NCBI RefSeq assembly: GCF_014217565.1
Contig: NZ_CP043661.1
Coordinates: 5,642,001 to 5,706,000 of the forward strand
DNA from: Kribbella qitaiheensis
GTDB taxonomy: Bacteria > Actinomycetota > Actinomycetes > Propionibacteriales > Kribbellaceae
Length of the DNA stretch: 64,000 bases
Reading direction: 5' to 3'
In this document: positions 49,489 through 56,811 of the stretch, piece by piece
Layout: each line of letters begins with the position of its first letter
Position numbering within the stretch: the first letter of the stretch is position 1
Position numbers and translations under genes: made by a program
Notes under the pieces: model-generated
The model's input: only the letters and a program-made list of their open reading frames with translations
What the model was told of the DNA's origin: nothing
Databases searched by the model: none

Positions 49489-49920
49489 CTAATGGGTACG
49501 GAGGGCCTCGAGGTCCGTCTGGCAGCGATGCTCCACCTCGGCCAGTTCGCGCAGGGTCTCGTCGATGTCGCGGCGGCGTTGTTCGAGCTCGGCGCGCCGG
49601 GTGGTGATCTGGTTCAGCAGGTAGACGAGCTGGCCTTCCTCGCCCGGCTCCGCGTCGTACATGTCGACGATGGTGGCGATCTCGTCGAGGCTGAAACCGA
49701 GCCGTTTGCCGCGCAGGATCAGGCCGAGGCGGACCCGGTCGCGGGAGTGGTAGACCCGGACTGTGCCGCGACGCTCGGGGGTGAGCAGGTCGCGGTCCTC
49801 GTAGAAGCGAATCGTGCGCAGGGTGACGTCGTACTCGGCCGCCAGTTCGGCGATCGACCAGGTCCGCGCATCGAGAGTCACGGGGTCCGCCGTTTGGTCA
49901 TTGTGCACATACCCGACCAT
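49489..49920 (-). CDS. MerR-family regulator (LiuR-like)
   Basis: The 143-aa protein has the MerR winged helix (WSIAELAAEYDVTLRTIRFY, EDRDLLTPERRGTVRVYHSRD) and a dimerising coiled coil (YLLNQITTRRAELEQRRRDI). It lacks the cysteine pattern of metal-sensing MerR proteins. It is divergent from an acyl-CoA dehydrogenase and a palindromic TTACGT/ACGTAA site lies between them, which fits LiuR-type regulators of branched-chain amino acid or acyl-CoA catabolism. Start is GTG or ATG at 49920. Confidence 0.85.
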   Translation of the reverse strand: MVGYVHNDQTADPVTLDARTWSIAELAAEYDVTLRTIRFYEDRDLLTPERRGTVRVYHSRDRVRLGLILRGKRLGFSLDEIATIVDMYDAEPGEEGQLVYLLNQITTRRAELEQRRRDIDETLRELAEVEHRCQTDLEALRTH

Positions 49921-49922
49921 GC

Positions 49923-49938
49923 CTTACGTTTACGTAAG
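49923..49938. promoter_or_regulatory. LiuR-type operator between divergent genes
   Basis: CTTACGT-TT-ACGTAAG is a perfect 7-2-7 inverted repeat three bases from the regulator's start and 26 bases from the dehydrogenase ATG. Its TTACGTnnACGTAA core is the form known for LiuR-type MerR regulators. Confidence 0.75.
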
Positions 49939-49963
49939 CGTCAATCACAACCCGGGAGTGGTC

Positions 49964-51130
49964 ATGTCGTACGAGCTGTCCGAAGAGCACCGCGAGTTCC
50001 GCCACAGCGTGCGCGACTTCGCCCAGGCCGAGATCGCTCCGCACGCGGCGGAGTGGGACCGCAAGCACTACTTCCCGGTCGAGGTGGTCCAGAAGATGGG
50101 CGCGCTCGGCCTGTTCGGACTGACCGCCCCTGAGCAGTACGGCGGGTCCGACGGCGACTTCACCAGCCTCTGCGTCGCGATCGAGGAGATCTCCAAGGTC
50201 GATCAGTCGATGGGTATCACGCTCGAGGCGGCGGTCGGGCTCGGGATCAACCCACTGCTCACCTACGGCACGGACGCGCAGAAGGAGCAGTGGCTGCCTG
50301 ACCTGGTCTCGGGTCAGCGGCTGGCCGGCTTCGGTCTGACCGAGCCCGAGTCGGGTTCCGACGCGGGCGCGACCAAGACCCGCGCAGTACTGGACGGCGG
50401 CGAGTGGGTGATCGACGGCTCGAAGCAGTTCATCACCAACTCGGGCTCCTCGATCACGTCGCTGGTCACAGTGACCGCACGGACCGGCGAGAAGGCCGAC
50501 GGCCGGCCCGAGATCTCCACGATCATCGTCCCGACCGGTACGCCGGGCTTCGTGGCGGAGGCGGCGTACGACAAGCTCGGCTGGCACGCGAGTGACACCC
50601 ACCCGCTGTCGTTCAGCGGCTGCCGGGTCCCCGAGGAGAACCTGCTCGGTCAGCGCGGCAAGGGCTTCGGCCAGTTCCTCGCGACCCTCGACGACGGCCG
50701 GGTCGCGATCGGCGCGGTGGCGCTCGGCTGCATCAAGGCGTGCCTGGAGATGTCGGTCCAGTACGCCGGCGAGCGGAAGACGTTCGGCGTACCGATCGGG
50801 CAGAAGCAGGGCGTCGCGTTCCAGATCTCCGACCTGAAGGTGATGGCCGACGCGGCTGAGCTGCTCGTCTACCGGGCGGCGGCGCTGAAGGACGCGGGCG
50901 CGCCGATGGCGGAGTTCAAGCAGGCGGCGGCGGTCGCCAAGCTGTACTCGACCGAGGCCGCCGTGACCGCGACCCGGATCGCCACCCAGGTCTTCGGCGG
51001 CTACGGCTTCATGGAGGAGTACCCGGTGACCCGGTTCTACCGGGACGCCAAGATCCTCGAGATCGGCGAAGGCACCTCCGAAGTACAGCGGATGCTGATC
51101 GCCCGCGGCCTCGGCCTCCCCGTCGAGTGA
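49964..51130 (+). CDS. Acyl-CoA dehydrogenase
   Basis: The 388-aa flavoenzyme has the family signatures FGLTEPESGSDAGATKTRA and QVFGGYGFMEEYPVTRFYRDAKILEIGEGTSE; the catalytic base is the Glu in GFMEEYP. It oxidises acyl-CoA to enoyl-CoA, passing electrons to ETF. The start ATG 49964 gives the normal SYELSEEHREF N-terminus. Its neighbour is a carboxyltransferase; together with the LiuR-like regulator this resembles leucine/isovalerate or odd-chain catabolism sets. Confidence 0.93.
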   Translation: MSYELSEEHREFRHSVRDFAQAEIAPHAAEWDRKHYFPVEVVQKMGALGLFGLTAPEQYGGSDGDFTSLCVAIEEISKVDQSMGITLEAAVGLGINPLLTYGTDAQKEQWLPDLVSGQRLAGFGLTEPESGSDAGATKTRAVLDGGEWVIDGSKQFITNSGSSITSLVTVTARTGEKADGRPEISTIIVPTGTPGFVAEAAYDKLGWHASDTHPLSFSGCRVPEENLLGQRGKGFGQFLATLDDGRVAIGAVALGCIKACLEMSVQYAGERKTFGVPIGQKQGVAFQISDLKVMADAAELLVYRAAALKDAGAPMAEFKQAAAVAKLYSTEAAVTATRIATQVFGGYGFMEEYPVTRFYRDAKILEIGEGTSEVQRMLIARGLGLPVE

Positions 51131-51134
51131 AGGC

Positions 51135-51185
51135 CTTACGTCCGAAGAACTGTTGACGACGTCCCTCCGCTTCTTCGGACGTAAG
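51135..51185. terminator. 15-bp perfect hairpin between dehydrogenase and accD
   Basis: CTTACGTCCGAAGAA (51135-51149) and TTCTTCGGACGTAAG (51171-51185) pair perfectly around a 21-base loop. It lies between two same-strand genes, so it may be an attenuator, an RNA processing site or a repeat. The same arm (ACGTCCGAAG) recurs downstream of accD. Confidence 0.7.
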
Positions 51186-51203
51186 CAAGGTAGAAAGGGC
51201 GTT

Positions 51204-52733
51204 ATGAGTCGGGATCACTGGACCGAGGTCAAGGTCGCGCGCGAGGCGACGCTGGGACCGCCGGAGAAGGCGGCGGCCAAGCTGGCCTCGCAGAACAAGC
51301 TGTACGTCCGGGACCGGATCGCGCTGCTCGTCGACGAGGGCAGCTTCGTCGAGGACGCCCAGCTGGCGAACGCGCTGAACCCGGGCCTGCCCGCGGACGG
51401 CGTCGTCACCGGCCGGGCGCTGGTCGACGGCCGGCCGGCGCTGCTGGTCGCCAACGACCCGACCGTCAAGGCCGGCTCGTGGGGTGCCCGGACGGTCGAG
51501 AAGATCGTCCGGATGACCGAGGTCGCGCTCCGCGACGAGCTGCCGATCTTCTGGCTGATCGACTCCGCCGGCGCCCGGATCACCGACCAGGTCGACCTCT
51601 TCCCCGGTCGGCGTGGCGCGGGACGGATCTTCCACAACCAGGTCGCGCTGTCCGGCAAGGTGCCGCAGATCTGCTGCCTGTTCGGCCCGTCGGCGGCGGG
51701 TGGCGCGTACATCCCGGCCTTCTGCGACCTGGTGATCATGGTCGACGGCAACGCGTCCATGTACCTGGGCTCGCCGCGGATGGCCGAGATGGTGGTCGGC
51801 GAGAAGGTGACCCTGGAGGAGATGGGCGGCGCCCGGATGCACACCACCGTGTCCGGCTGCGGCGACCTGCTCGCCGCCGACGACGCCGAGGCGATCGAGC
51901 TGGCCAAACAGTACTTCTCCTACCTGCCCGGCTCGTGGCAGAACCGGCCCCCGTCGTACGACGCGTCGGAGGCGGGCCGTCCCTTCACCCGGGACCTGGT
52001 GCCGGTCGAGGAGAGTGTCGGCTTCGACATCCACGACGTGATCGACGCGTTGCTGGACTCGGACACGTTCTTCGAGCTGAAGCCGGCGTACGCGCCGGAG
52101 CTCGTCACCGGGTTCGGCCTGCTCGCGGGCCAGGTGGTGGGCATCGTGGCGAACCAGCCGGCCGTCAAGGGTGGCGTGCTGTTCGTCGACTCGGCGGACA
52201 AGGCGGCCCGGTTCATCTGGTTGTGCGACGCGTTCAACGTGCCGCTGATCTATCTGTGCGACGTACCGGGCTTCATGATCGGCTCCGAGGTCGAGCGGGC
52301 CGGGATCATCCGGCACGGCGCGAAGATGATCACCGCGGTGTCGGAGGCGACCGTGCCGACGGTGTCGGTGATCGTCCGGAAGGCTTATGGGGCAGGCCTT
52401 TACGCGATGTGCGGGCCTGGGTTCTCGCCGGACGCGTGTATCGCGTTGCCGACGGCGAAGATCGCGGTGATGGGTCCGGAGGCGGCGATCAATGCCGTCT
52501 ACTACAACAAGATCCAGGAGATCGCGGACGAGGGCGAGCGGGTCGAGTACGTCTCCAAGCTGCGCGAGGAGTACGAGACCGACATCGACATCCTCCGGCT
52601 CGCGGCCGACCTGGTCATCGACGCGATCGTCGAGCCGGAGAACCTCCGCGACGAACTGATCGCCCGCCTGGCCGCCGCCCAGACCAAGGACCGCCACTTC
52701 TCCACCAAGAGGCATGGCGTCCCGCCGGTCTGA
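51204..52733 (+). CDS. accD: Acyl-CoA carboxylase carboxyltransferase (beta) subunit
   Basis: The 509-aa protein has the two crotonase-like halves of the carboxyltransferase: FWLIDSAGARITDQVDLFPG and GPSAAGGAYIPAFCD (acyl-CoA side), and YLCDVPGFMIG with RKAYGAGLYAMCGPG and AKIAVMGPEAAINAV (biotin side). Both oxyanion-hole glycine pairs are present. It transfers CO2 from biotinyl-AccA to an acyl-CoA. Context with an acyl-CoA dehydrogenase and LiuR-like operator favours methylcrotonyl- or a related acyl-CoA, like mycobacterial FadE-AccD1 pairs; that is inference. ATG 51204 follows AAAGGG. Confidence 0.9.
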   Translation: MSRDHWTEVKVAREATLGPPEKAAAKLASQNKLYVRDRIALLVDEGSFVEDAQLANALNPGLPADGVVTGRALVDGRPALLVANDPTVKAGSWGARTVEKIVRMTEVALRDELPIFWLIDSAGARITDQVDLFPGRRGAGRIFHNQVALSGKVPQICCLFGPSAAGGAYIPAFCDLVIMVDGNASMYLGSPRMAEMVVGEKVTLEEMGGARMHTTVSGCGDLLAADDAEAIELAKQYFSYLPGSWQNRPPSYDASEAGRPFTRDLVPVEESVGFDIHDVIDALLDSDTFFELKPAYAPELVTGFGLLAGQVVGIVANQPAVKGGVLFVDSADKAARFIWLCDAFNVPLIYLCDVPGFMIGSEVERAGIIRHGAKMITAVSEATVPTVSVIVRKAYGAGLYAMCGPGFSPDACIALPTAKIAVMGPEAAINAVYYNKIQEIADEGERVEYVSKLREEYETDIDILRLAADLVIDAIVEPENLRDELIARLAAAQTKDRHFSTKRHGVPPV

Positions 52734-52740
52734 CGCGCCT

Positions 52741-52784
52741 ACGTCCGAAGGGGTGAGGGGCCTGACCTCGGGTTCTTCGGACGT
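52741..52784. terminator. Hairpin after accD sharing its arm with the one before accD
   Basis: ACGTCCGAAG (52741-52750) and CTTCGGACGT (52775-52784) form a perfect 10-bp stem with a 24-base loop. It begins seven bases after the accD stop and is a plausible terminator. Confidence 0.65.
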
Positions 52785-52848
52785 TGAGCGGTGGGGGCGG
52801 GGTGGTACTTGCTTGGCTTCGGCTGGGCGACGGGTCTACGTTCGTCGT

Positions 52849-53547
52849 ATGAGGGCGCCGGAGCGAGGGGCACTGCCGTTGGGGCTGGCTGCGACTTTGG
52901 GCCGGACCTATGGGCGGTTGACGGAAACCGTGCAGGGGTTGACGGATGAGGATTTCGGTCGGGCGACCCGGTGTGAGGGGATGGCGGTTGGGCCGTTGCT
53001 CGTGCATCTGCTGTACGACGCGGAGCGGGCGCTGATCGCGTTCGCGACGCCTTCGACCGCGGAGCCGGATCGCGATTTCGTCAGCTATTGGGCGGACTTC
53101 CCGGCCGGGACGGGGGCGGACTCCAGCTTCGCGCGGACGGTCGCGTCGGCGTACCAGAGTCCGTCGCAGAAGCTCGTCGGGCATTGGCGGCAGGTGTCCG
53201 AAGCCGCCGTACGGGCTGCGGCCGTGGCTGTGGCCGACAAACATCATCTGGTCGAGACGCAGGGGCACGTACTGCGGGTTGGTGATTTCGTGGCGACGCT
53301 GGTGATGGAGGCGACCGTTCATCATCTCGACCTGACGCTGGAGTTGCCCGATGTGCCCGAGCCTGATGCGGAGGGTCTGCAGGTGACAGCGCGGACTCTG
53401 GACGGGTTGTTCGGGCCTGAGGCATGGGACGACATCGGCTGGGACACGACGACTTACGTGCTCAAGGCAACGGGCCGGCTGCCGCTCGACGATCACGACC
53501 TGGACAGGTTGGGCGACCATGCGTCCCGGCTACCGCTGATCGGGTAG
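52849..53547 (+). CDS. DinB/maleylpyruvate-isomerase-fold protein
   Basis: The 232-aa protein has the four-helix MDMPI_N/DinB-like fold: an N-terminal helix (GRLTETVQGLTDEDFGRATR), a conserved GMAVGPLLVHLLYDAERALI with the metal-site His, and VATLVMEATVHHLDLTLEL with the His pair. In mycothiol-producing actinobacteria such proteins often use mycothiol as a co-substrate. ATG 52849 is chosen by the family N-terminus; no strong ribosome site is seen, so it may be leaderless. The substrate is unknown. Confidence 0.8.
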   Translation: MRAPERGALPLGLAATLGRTYGRLTETVQGLTDEDFGRATRCEGMAVGPLLVHLLYDAERALIAFATPSTAEPDRDFVSYWADFPAGTGADSSFARTVASAYQSPSQKLVGHWRQVSEAAVRAAAVAVADKHHLVETQGHVLRVGDFVATLVMEATVHHLDLTLELPDVPEPDAEGLQVTARTLDGLFGPEAWDDIGWDTTTYVLKATGRLPLDDHDLDRLGDHASRLPLIG

Positions 53548-53556
53548 AACGGGTGG

Positions 53557-54330
53557 ATGAACACCATAGGGTTCGCGGATCGGCTTCGTGCTCGTGAGTC
53601 GCTCGTCGGTTACTGGGTGACGCTGGATGCGCCTCCCGCGACCGAACGGATCGCGAGAGTCGGGTACGACTATGTGGTCCTCGACGGGCAACACGGGTTG
53701 CTCAGTACTACGGGTCTGCTGAACGGGCTGATCGCGATCGAGGCCGGTGGTTCGGGGACGGTCGGGCTGGTCCGGGTGGAGGCGAACAACGCGACGCCGA
53801 TCGGGCGGGCGTTGGACGCCGGCGCCGCGGGCGTGATCGTGCCGCTGATCGACACGGCGCAGGACGCGGCGGACGCCGTACGGGCCGCTCGTTATCCACC
53901 GAGCGGGATCCGGTCGTACGGGCCGACGCGAGCTGGGCTGCGGATCGGGCCGGTGCCCGCCGAGGCGGACGCGGCGACCGTCGTACTGGCGATGATCGAA
54001 ACGCGGCAAGGCTTGGCCAATGTCGTGGAGATCTGTGCGACGCCTGGGCTCGACGGGATCTATGTCGGGCCCTCGGATCTCTGCCTTGCAGTCGGTGGGA
54101 GGTATCCGGGCGATCCGGAGGTCGCCGAGCCGTTCGATGCGGCGGTGGCGCTGATCGCGGAAACCGCTGCCGCGGCGGGGATCGCGGCCGGGATTCACAC
54201 CCCGACTGGTGAGGTCGCCCGGCGCAGACTTGCCGAGGGCTACACGTTTGCCACGGTCTCCTCCGACCTCGACCACCTACAGGCGGCCGTCGAGGCGCAC
54301 CTCGACGCGACCGGACTGCGCCAAGGCTGA
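53557..54330 (+). CDS. HpcH/HpaI-family class II aldolase
   Basis: The 257-aa protein is a metal-dependent aldolase of the 2-dehydro-3-deoxyglucarate/4-hydroxy-2-oxoheptanedioate family: RARESLVGYWVTLDAPP, GYDYVVLDGQHGLL, GAAGVIVPLIDTAQDAADAV, MIETRQGLANVVEI (metal Glu) and GIYVGPSDLCLAVG (metal Asp). It cleaves or forms a C-C bond to pyruvate. It follows the DinB-like gene by nine bases, so both may act in one sugar-acid or aromatic pathway. Confidence 0.88.
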   Translation: MNTIGFADRLRARESLVGYWVTLDAPPATERIARVGYDYVVLDGQHGLLSTTGLLNGLIAIEAGGSGTVGLVRVEANNATPIGRALDAGAAGVIVPLIDTAQDAADAVRAARYPPSGIRSYGPTRAGLRIGPVPAEADAATVVLAMIETRQGLANVVEICATPGLDGIYVGPSDLCLAVGGRYPGDPEVAEPFDAAVALIAETAAAAGIAAGIHTPTGEVARRRLAEGYTFATVSSDLDHLQAAVEAHLDATGLRQG

Positions 54331-54351
54331 CGGACTAGCGCGTAAGGGCGC

Positions 54352-55425
54352 TTAGAGGACGCCGGCGAAAGGGTCGTCGAGGGCTTGCCAGTCGAGGGTG
54401 GCGAGCTCTGACTCGGTGAGCAGGCAGGCGTCGAGGATCGCTTGAAGCCTGGCCGGATCGAGGCCGACGCCAGTGGCGACGACCGTGCACTCGGCCAGGT
54501 GCTCGGTGTCGGCCCACTCGCCCAGCGTGCCGAGGGAAGCGCTGTAGCCGGCCGACTCCCAGCGGACCCGCTGCGTCGGCCGGTTGGCCAGCCAGACCAC
54601 GCCCCGGCTGCGGACGACTCCGTTGACGATGTCTTCGAGCGCGTCGTTCAAGCGAGCCGGGTGCAGCGGCCGGGTCGACCGCCAGAGCACCGTGGTGACG
54701 CCGTCACCGCTGGGCTGCAGTCGATCCTCCGCTGCCAGGTCGCCCGCCCACGCTTCGGCGGCCGCGAAGTCGAACAACCCCGTTCTCGCCACTGGCTTCG
54801 CCGGTACGCCTGCTGGATCCGTATCGACGACGGTGGTCCGCGGGTTGAGGTGCGATAGCAGGTTGTGCAGGCGCTCAGGGGTCGCGTTGCGGTGGACGTT
54901 CGCGAGTACGCAGACGTCGGCGTACTCGATCTGTCGCGCGGTCAGCTCAGCCACGTTCCGCCGATCGGGCAGCCCGAGCGCTAGACCGCGTTCGTCCAGC
55001 AACTCGTCGCCGGAGAGTTGCTCCACGACCAGTACCGCGTCGACCACACAGGTGACGGTGTCCAGCTCGACCTCGGGAAGTGTAGCCACGAGCGCATTGG
55101 TCAACGACCGCGCTTCCATCGCAGGCGGCGCGGCCAGTACTACGTGTTGCCAGTGCTCGCGGGCGATCAGCGTCTCCAGCAGGGGGAGCAGCGACTCGAT
55201 CAGTTGGCAGGAGCCGCAGTCGTCGTCCACCGTGAACTCGCCGGCGTCGATCGGCCCGGACGCGTCGAGGACGCGCCACAACAGCACACCGCGCTCCGCG
55301 AGCTCGTCCTGATCCACCACGACAGCCACGGTGCCGACATCGATCATCGAGGCCAGAACGGGTTCACGAAGCGTCGTCGAGAGTCCGACGAGCAGGGTCA
55401 ACGGGGTCTTGCGCTGGGCGGCCAT
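54352..55425 (-). CDS. COG0523/CobW-like metallochaperone with degenerate P-loop
   Basis: The 357-aa protein resembles CobW-family proteins in order and length: an N-terminal nucleotide-fold, a central TCVVDAVLVVEQL segment, EYADVCVLANVH, and a CobW C-terminal domain (GVVWLANRPTQRVRWESAG). The expected GxxGxGKT reads LVGLSTTLREPV, without the Lys, and the CxCC motif is reduced to DDCGSCQL, so GTPase and metal transfer may be changed. A Zur-like palindrome stands just before the gene, which indicates synthesis in zinc limitation. It is monocistronic. Confidence 0.8.
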   Translation of the reverse strand: MAAQRKTPLTLLVGLSTTLREPVLASMIDVGTVAVVVDQDELAERGVLLWRVLDASGPIDAGEFTVDDDCGSCQLIESLLPLLETLIAREHWQHVVLAAPPAMEARSLTNALVATLPEVELDTVTCVVDAVLVVEQLSGDELLDERGLALGLPDRRNVAELTARQIEYADVCVLANVHRNATPERLHNLLSHLNPRTTVVDTDPAGVPAKPVARTGLFDFAAAEAWAGDLAAEDRLQPSGDGVTTVLWRSTRPLHPARLNDALEDIVNGVVRSRGVVWLANRPTQRVRWESAGYSASLGTLGEWADTEHLAECTVVATGVGLDPARLQAILDACLLTESELATLDWQALDDPFAGVL

Positions 55426-55436
55426 ATCCCTACTAT

Positions 55437-55453
55437 ATGAAAATCGTTTTCAT
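55437..55453 (-). promoter_or_regulatory. Zur-box-like operator
   Basis: ATGAAAA-TCG-TTTTCAT is a perfect 7-3-7 palindrome 12 bases upstream of the COG0523 start. It closely matches the actinobacterial Zur consensus (TGAAAATGATTTTCA). Confidence 0.8.
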
Positions 55454-55605
55454 CAGTCCAGAGCTGGGGGTCCACCAGCTTTCCCGCCAGACCGGGAATT
55501 TCCCACCCTGGCGCGATATAGGGAGTCTCCTTCCATCGCGGCCCGGCGGTGCCCTCCCGTCTTTCCACTTCGGCGTCGCCCGCCGTAGCGTCTGGGGCGC
55601 GGCGG

Positions 55606-55701
55606 ACCGCCAGCCAGGCAGTGGTGTCGTAGCCGGCGGGGTTCCGCGGCTGGCTGTGCGGGACGGCCTCCTCCGTCGGTGACCACTGCCTGGCTGGCGG
55701 T
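55606..55701. repeat. 20-bp perfect inverted repeat with a 56-base loop
   Basis: ACCGCCAGCCAGGCAGTGGT (55606-55625) pairs perfectly with ACCACTGCCTGGCTGGCGGT (55682-55701). The loop has further short complementary words. It lies in the 370-bp gap 55426-55794, whose other contents are the Zur-like box and a TTAAC-T-GTTAA repeat (55710-55720) before the XRE gene. A structured RNA, strong terminator or small mobile palindrome are possible. Confidence 0.75.
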
Positions 55702-55794
55702 GCGCGGTGTTAACTGTTAAGCGGGTTGTGTCTTCTCCGAGTGGTGGGTGGGTCATTAGGGTCGCGGGTGGGGCTACTAGGCGGGAGGCGCGGT

Positions 55795-56700
55795 ATGCCG
55801 GAGCCGTTGGAGCAGGCGGACAGTGAGTTCGCGGTCGTGCTGCGCGCGGCGATCCGGGCGCGTGGGCTGGGGCTGGAGCGGATCCGGGATCGGTTGCGCG
55901 CGCAGGGGGTCTCGGTCAGTCTGGCGACGCTCAGCTACTGGCAGTCGGGGCGATCGCGGCCGGAGCGGCGGGAGTCGATGACGGCGGTCGAGTTGCTGGA
56001 AGGCGTGCTGGAGTTGCCGGCCGGGAGGTTGATCGCATCGCTGGGCCCGCCGCGGCGGCGCGGGCGGTGGTTGAGCACTGTGCCTGTTTCACCTGAGGTG
56101 GCGGCGTTCTGGCCGCGCCCTGATGCGGTGGAGGATGCGGTCAGTGAGGTCGACATCCGATGGGACGAGCGACTGACCAGGATCAGTCAGCACGACCGGG
56201 TGTTCGTCAGTGCGGATGGCGGCGAGCGGTCCTATCACTCGCGCCAGGTGCTGCGGGCCGAGGCGGACGGCCCGGATCGCTGGGTGGTGATCATGCACCT
56301 CGACGAGCACGACCGTCCATTGCCGACGATCAGACCGCTCCGGCACTGCCGGCTGGGCCGGACCGTACTGCGGCCCGCCGACGGTCTCCTGGTCGCCGAA
56401 TTGATGTTCGACCGGCCGCTGCGAAAAGGCGAGACGGTGATCACCGAACACGAACTGGAGAATTCCGCACCTTATCCACCGGCGGACAACTACGAGCGGA
56501 AATTCCGGCTCCCGGTCCGCGAATTCGTGCTGGAAATCTGTTTCGACCCGGCCAGGCTGCCGGTCAGCTGTGTGCGGTACTCCCGGCTGGACGCGGCCGA
56601 CGAGATCGCCCAGCAGGTAGAGCCTTCCGGGTCGGTGCACGGCGTCGCGCTGAACTTCGGCCCCGGCCGGTACGGCTTCCGCTGGGACTGGCAGAAGTGA
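55795..56700 (+). CDS. XRE-like DNA-binding protein with long C-terminal domain
   Basis: The 301-aa protein has an N-terminal helix-turn-helix (about 12-75: FAVVLRAAIRARGLGLERIR, SLATLSYWQSGRSRPERRES) and a C-terminal beta-rich domain of about 190 residues (LTRISQHDRVFVSADGGERS, EARADGPD-type turns, GKTVITEHELEN-like strands). The second domain is unfamiliar and may bind a ligand or protein. ATG 55795 follows GGGAGG. The secreted protease downstream is 110 bases away; it may or may not be a target. Confidence 0.78.
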   Translation: MPEPLEQADSEFAVVLRAAIRARGLGLERIRDRLRAQGVSVSLATLSYWQSGRSRPERRESMTAVELLEGVLELPAGRLIASLGPPRRRGRWLSTVPVSPEVAAFWPRPDAVEDAVSEVDIRWDERLTRISQHDRVFVSADGGERSYHSRQVLRAEADGPDRWVVIMHLDEHDRPLPTIRPLRHCRLGRTVLRPADGLLVAELMFDRPLRKGETVITEHELENSAPYPPADNYERKFRLPVREFVLEICFDPARLPVSCVRYSRLDAADEIAQQVEPSGSVHGVALNFGPGRYGFRWDWQK

Positions 56701-56811
56701 ACTGTTGATCCCGGCAACTTAACTGTGAAAGGCAAGCGACTGATTTCGGTCTCTTGAATTCGTTTCTAGGGTCTGGCTTACCCCTCCCCGAAGAATTCAA
56801 GGAGAACCGTG

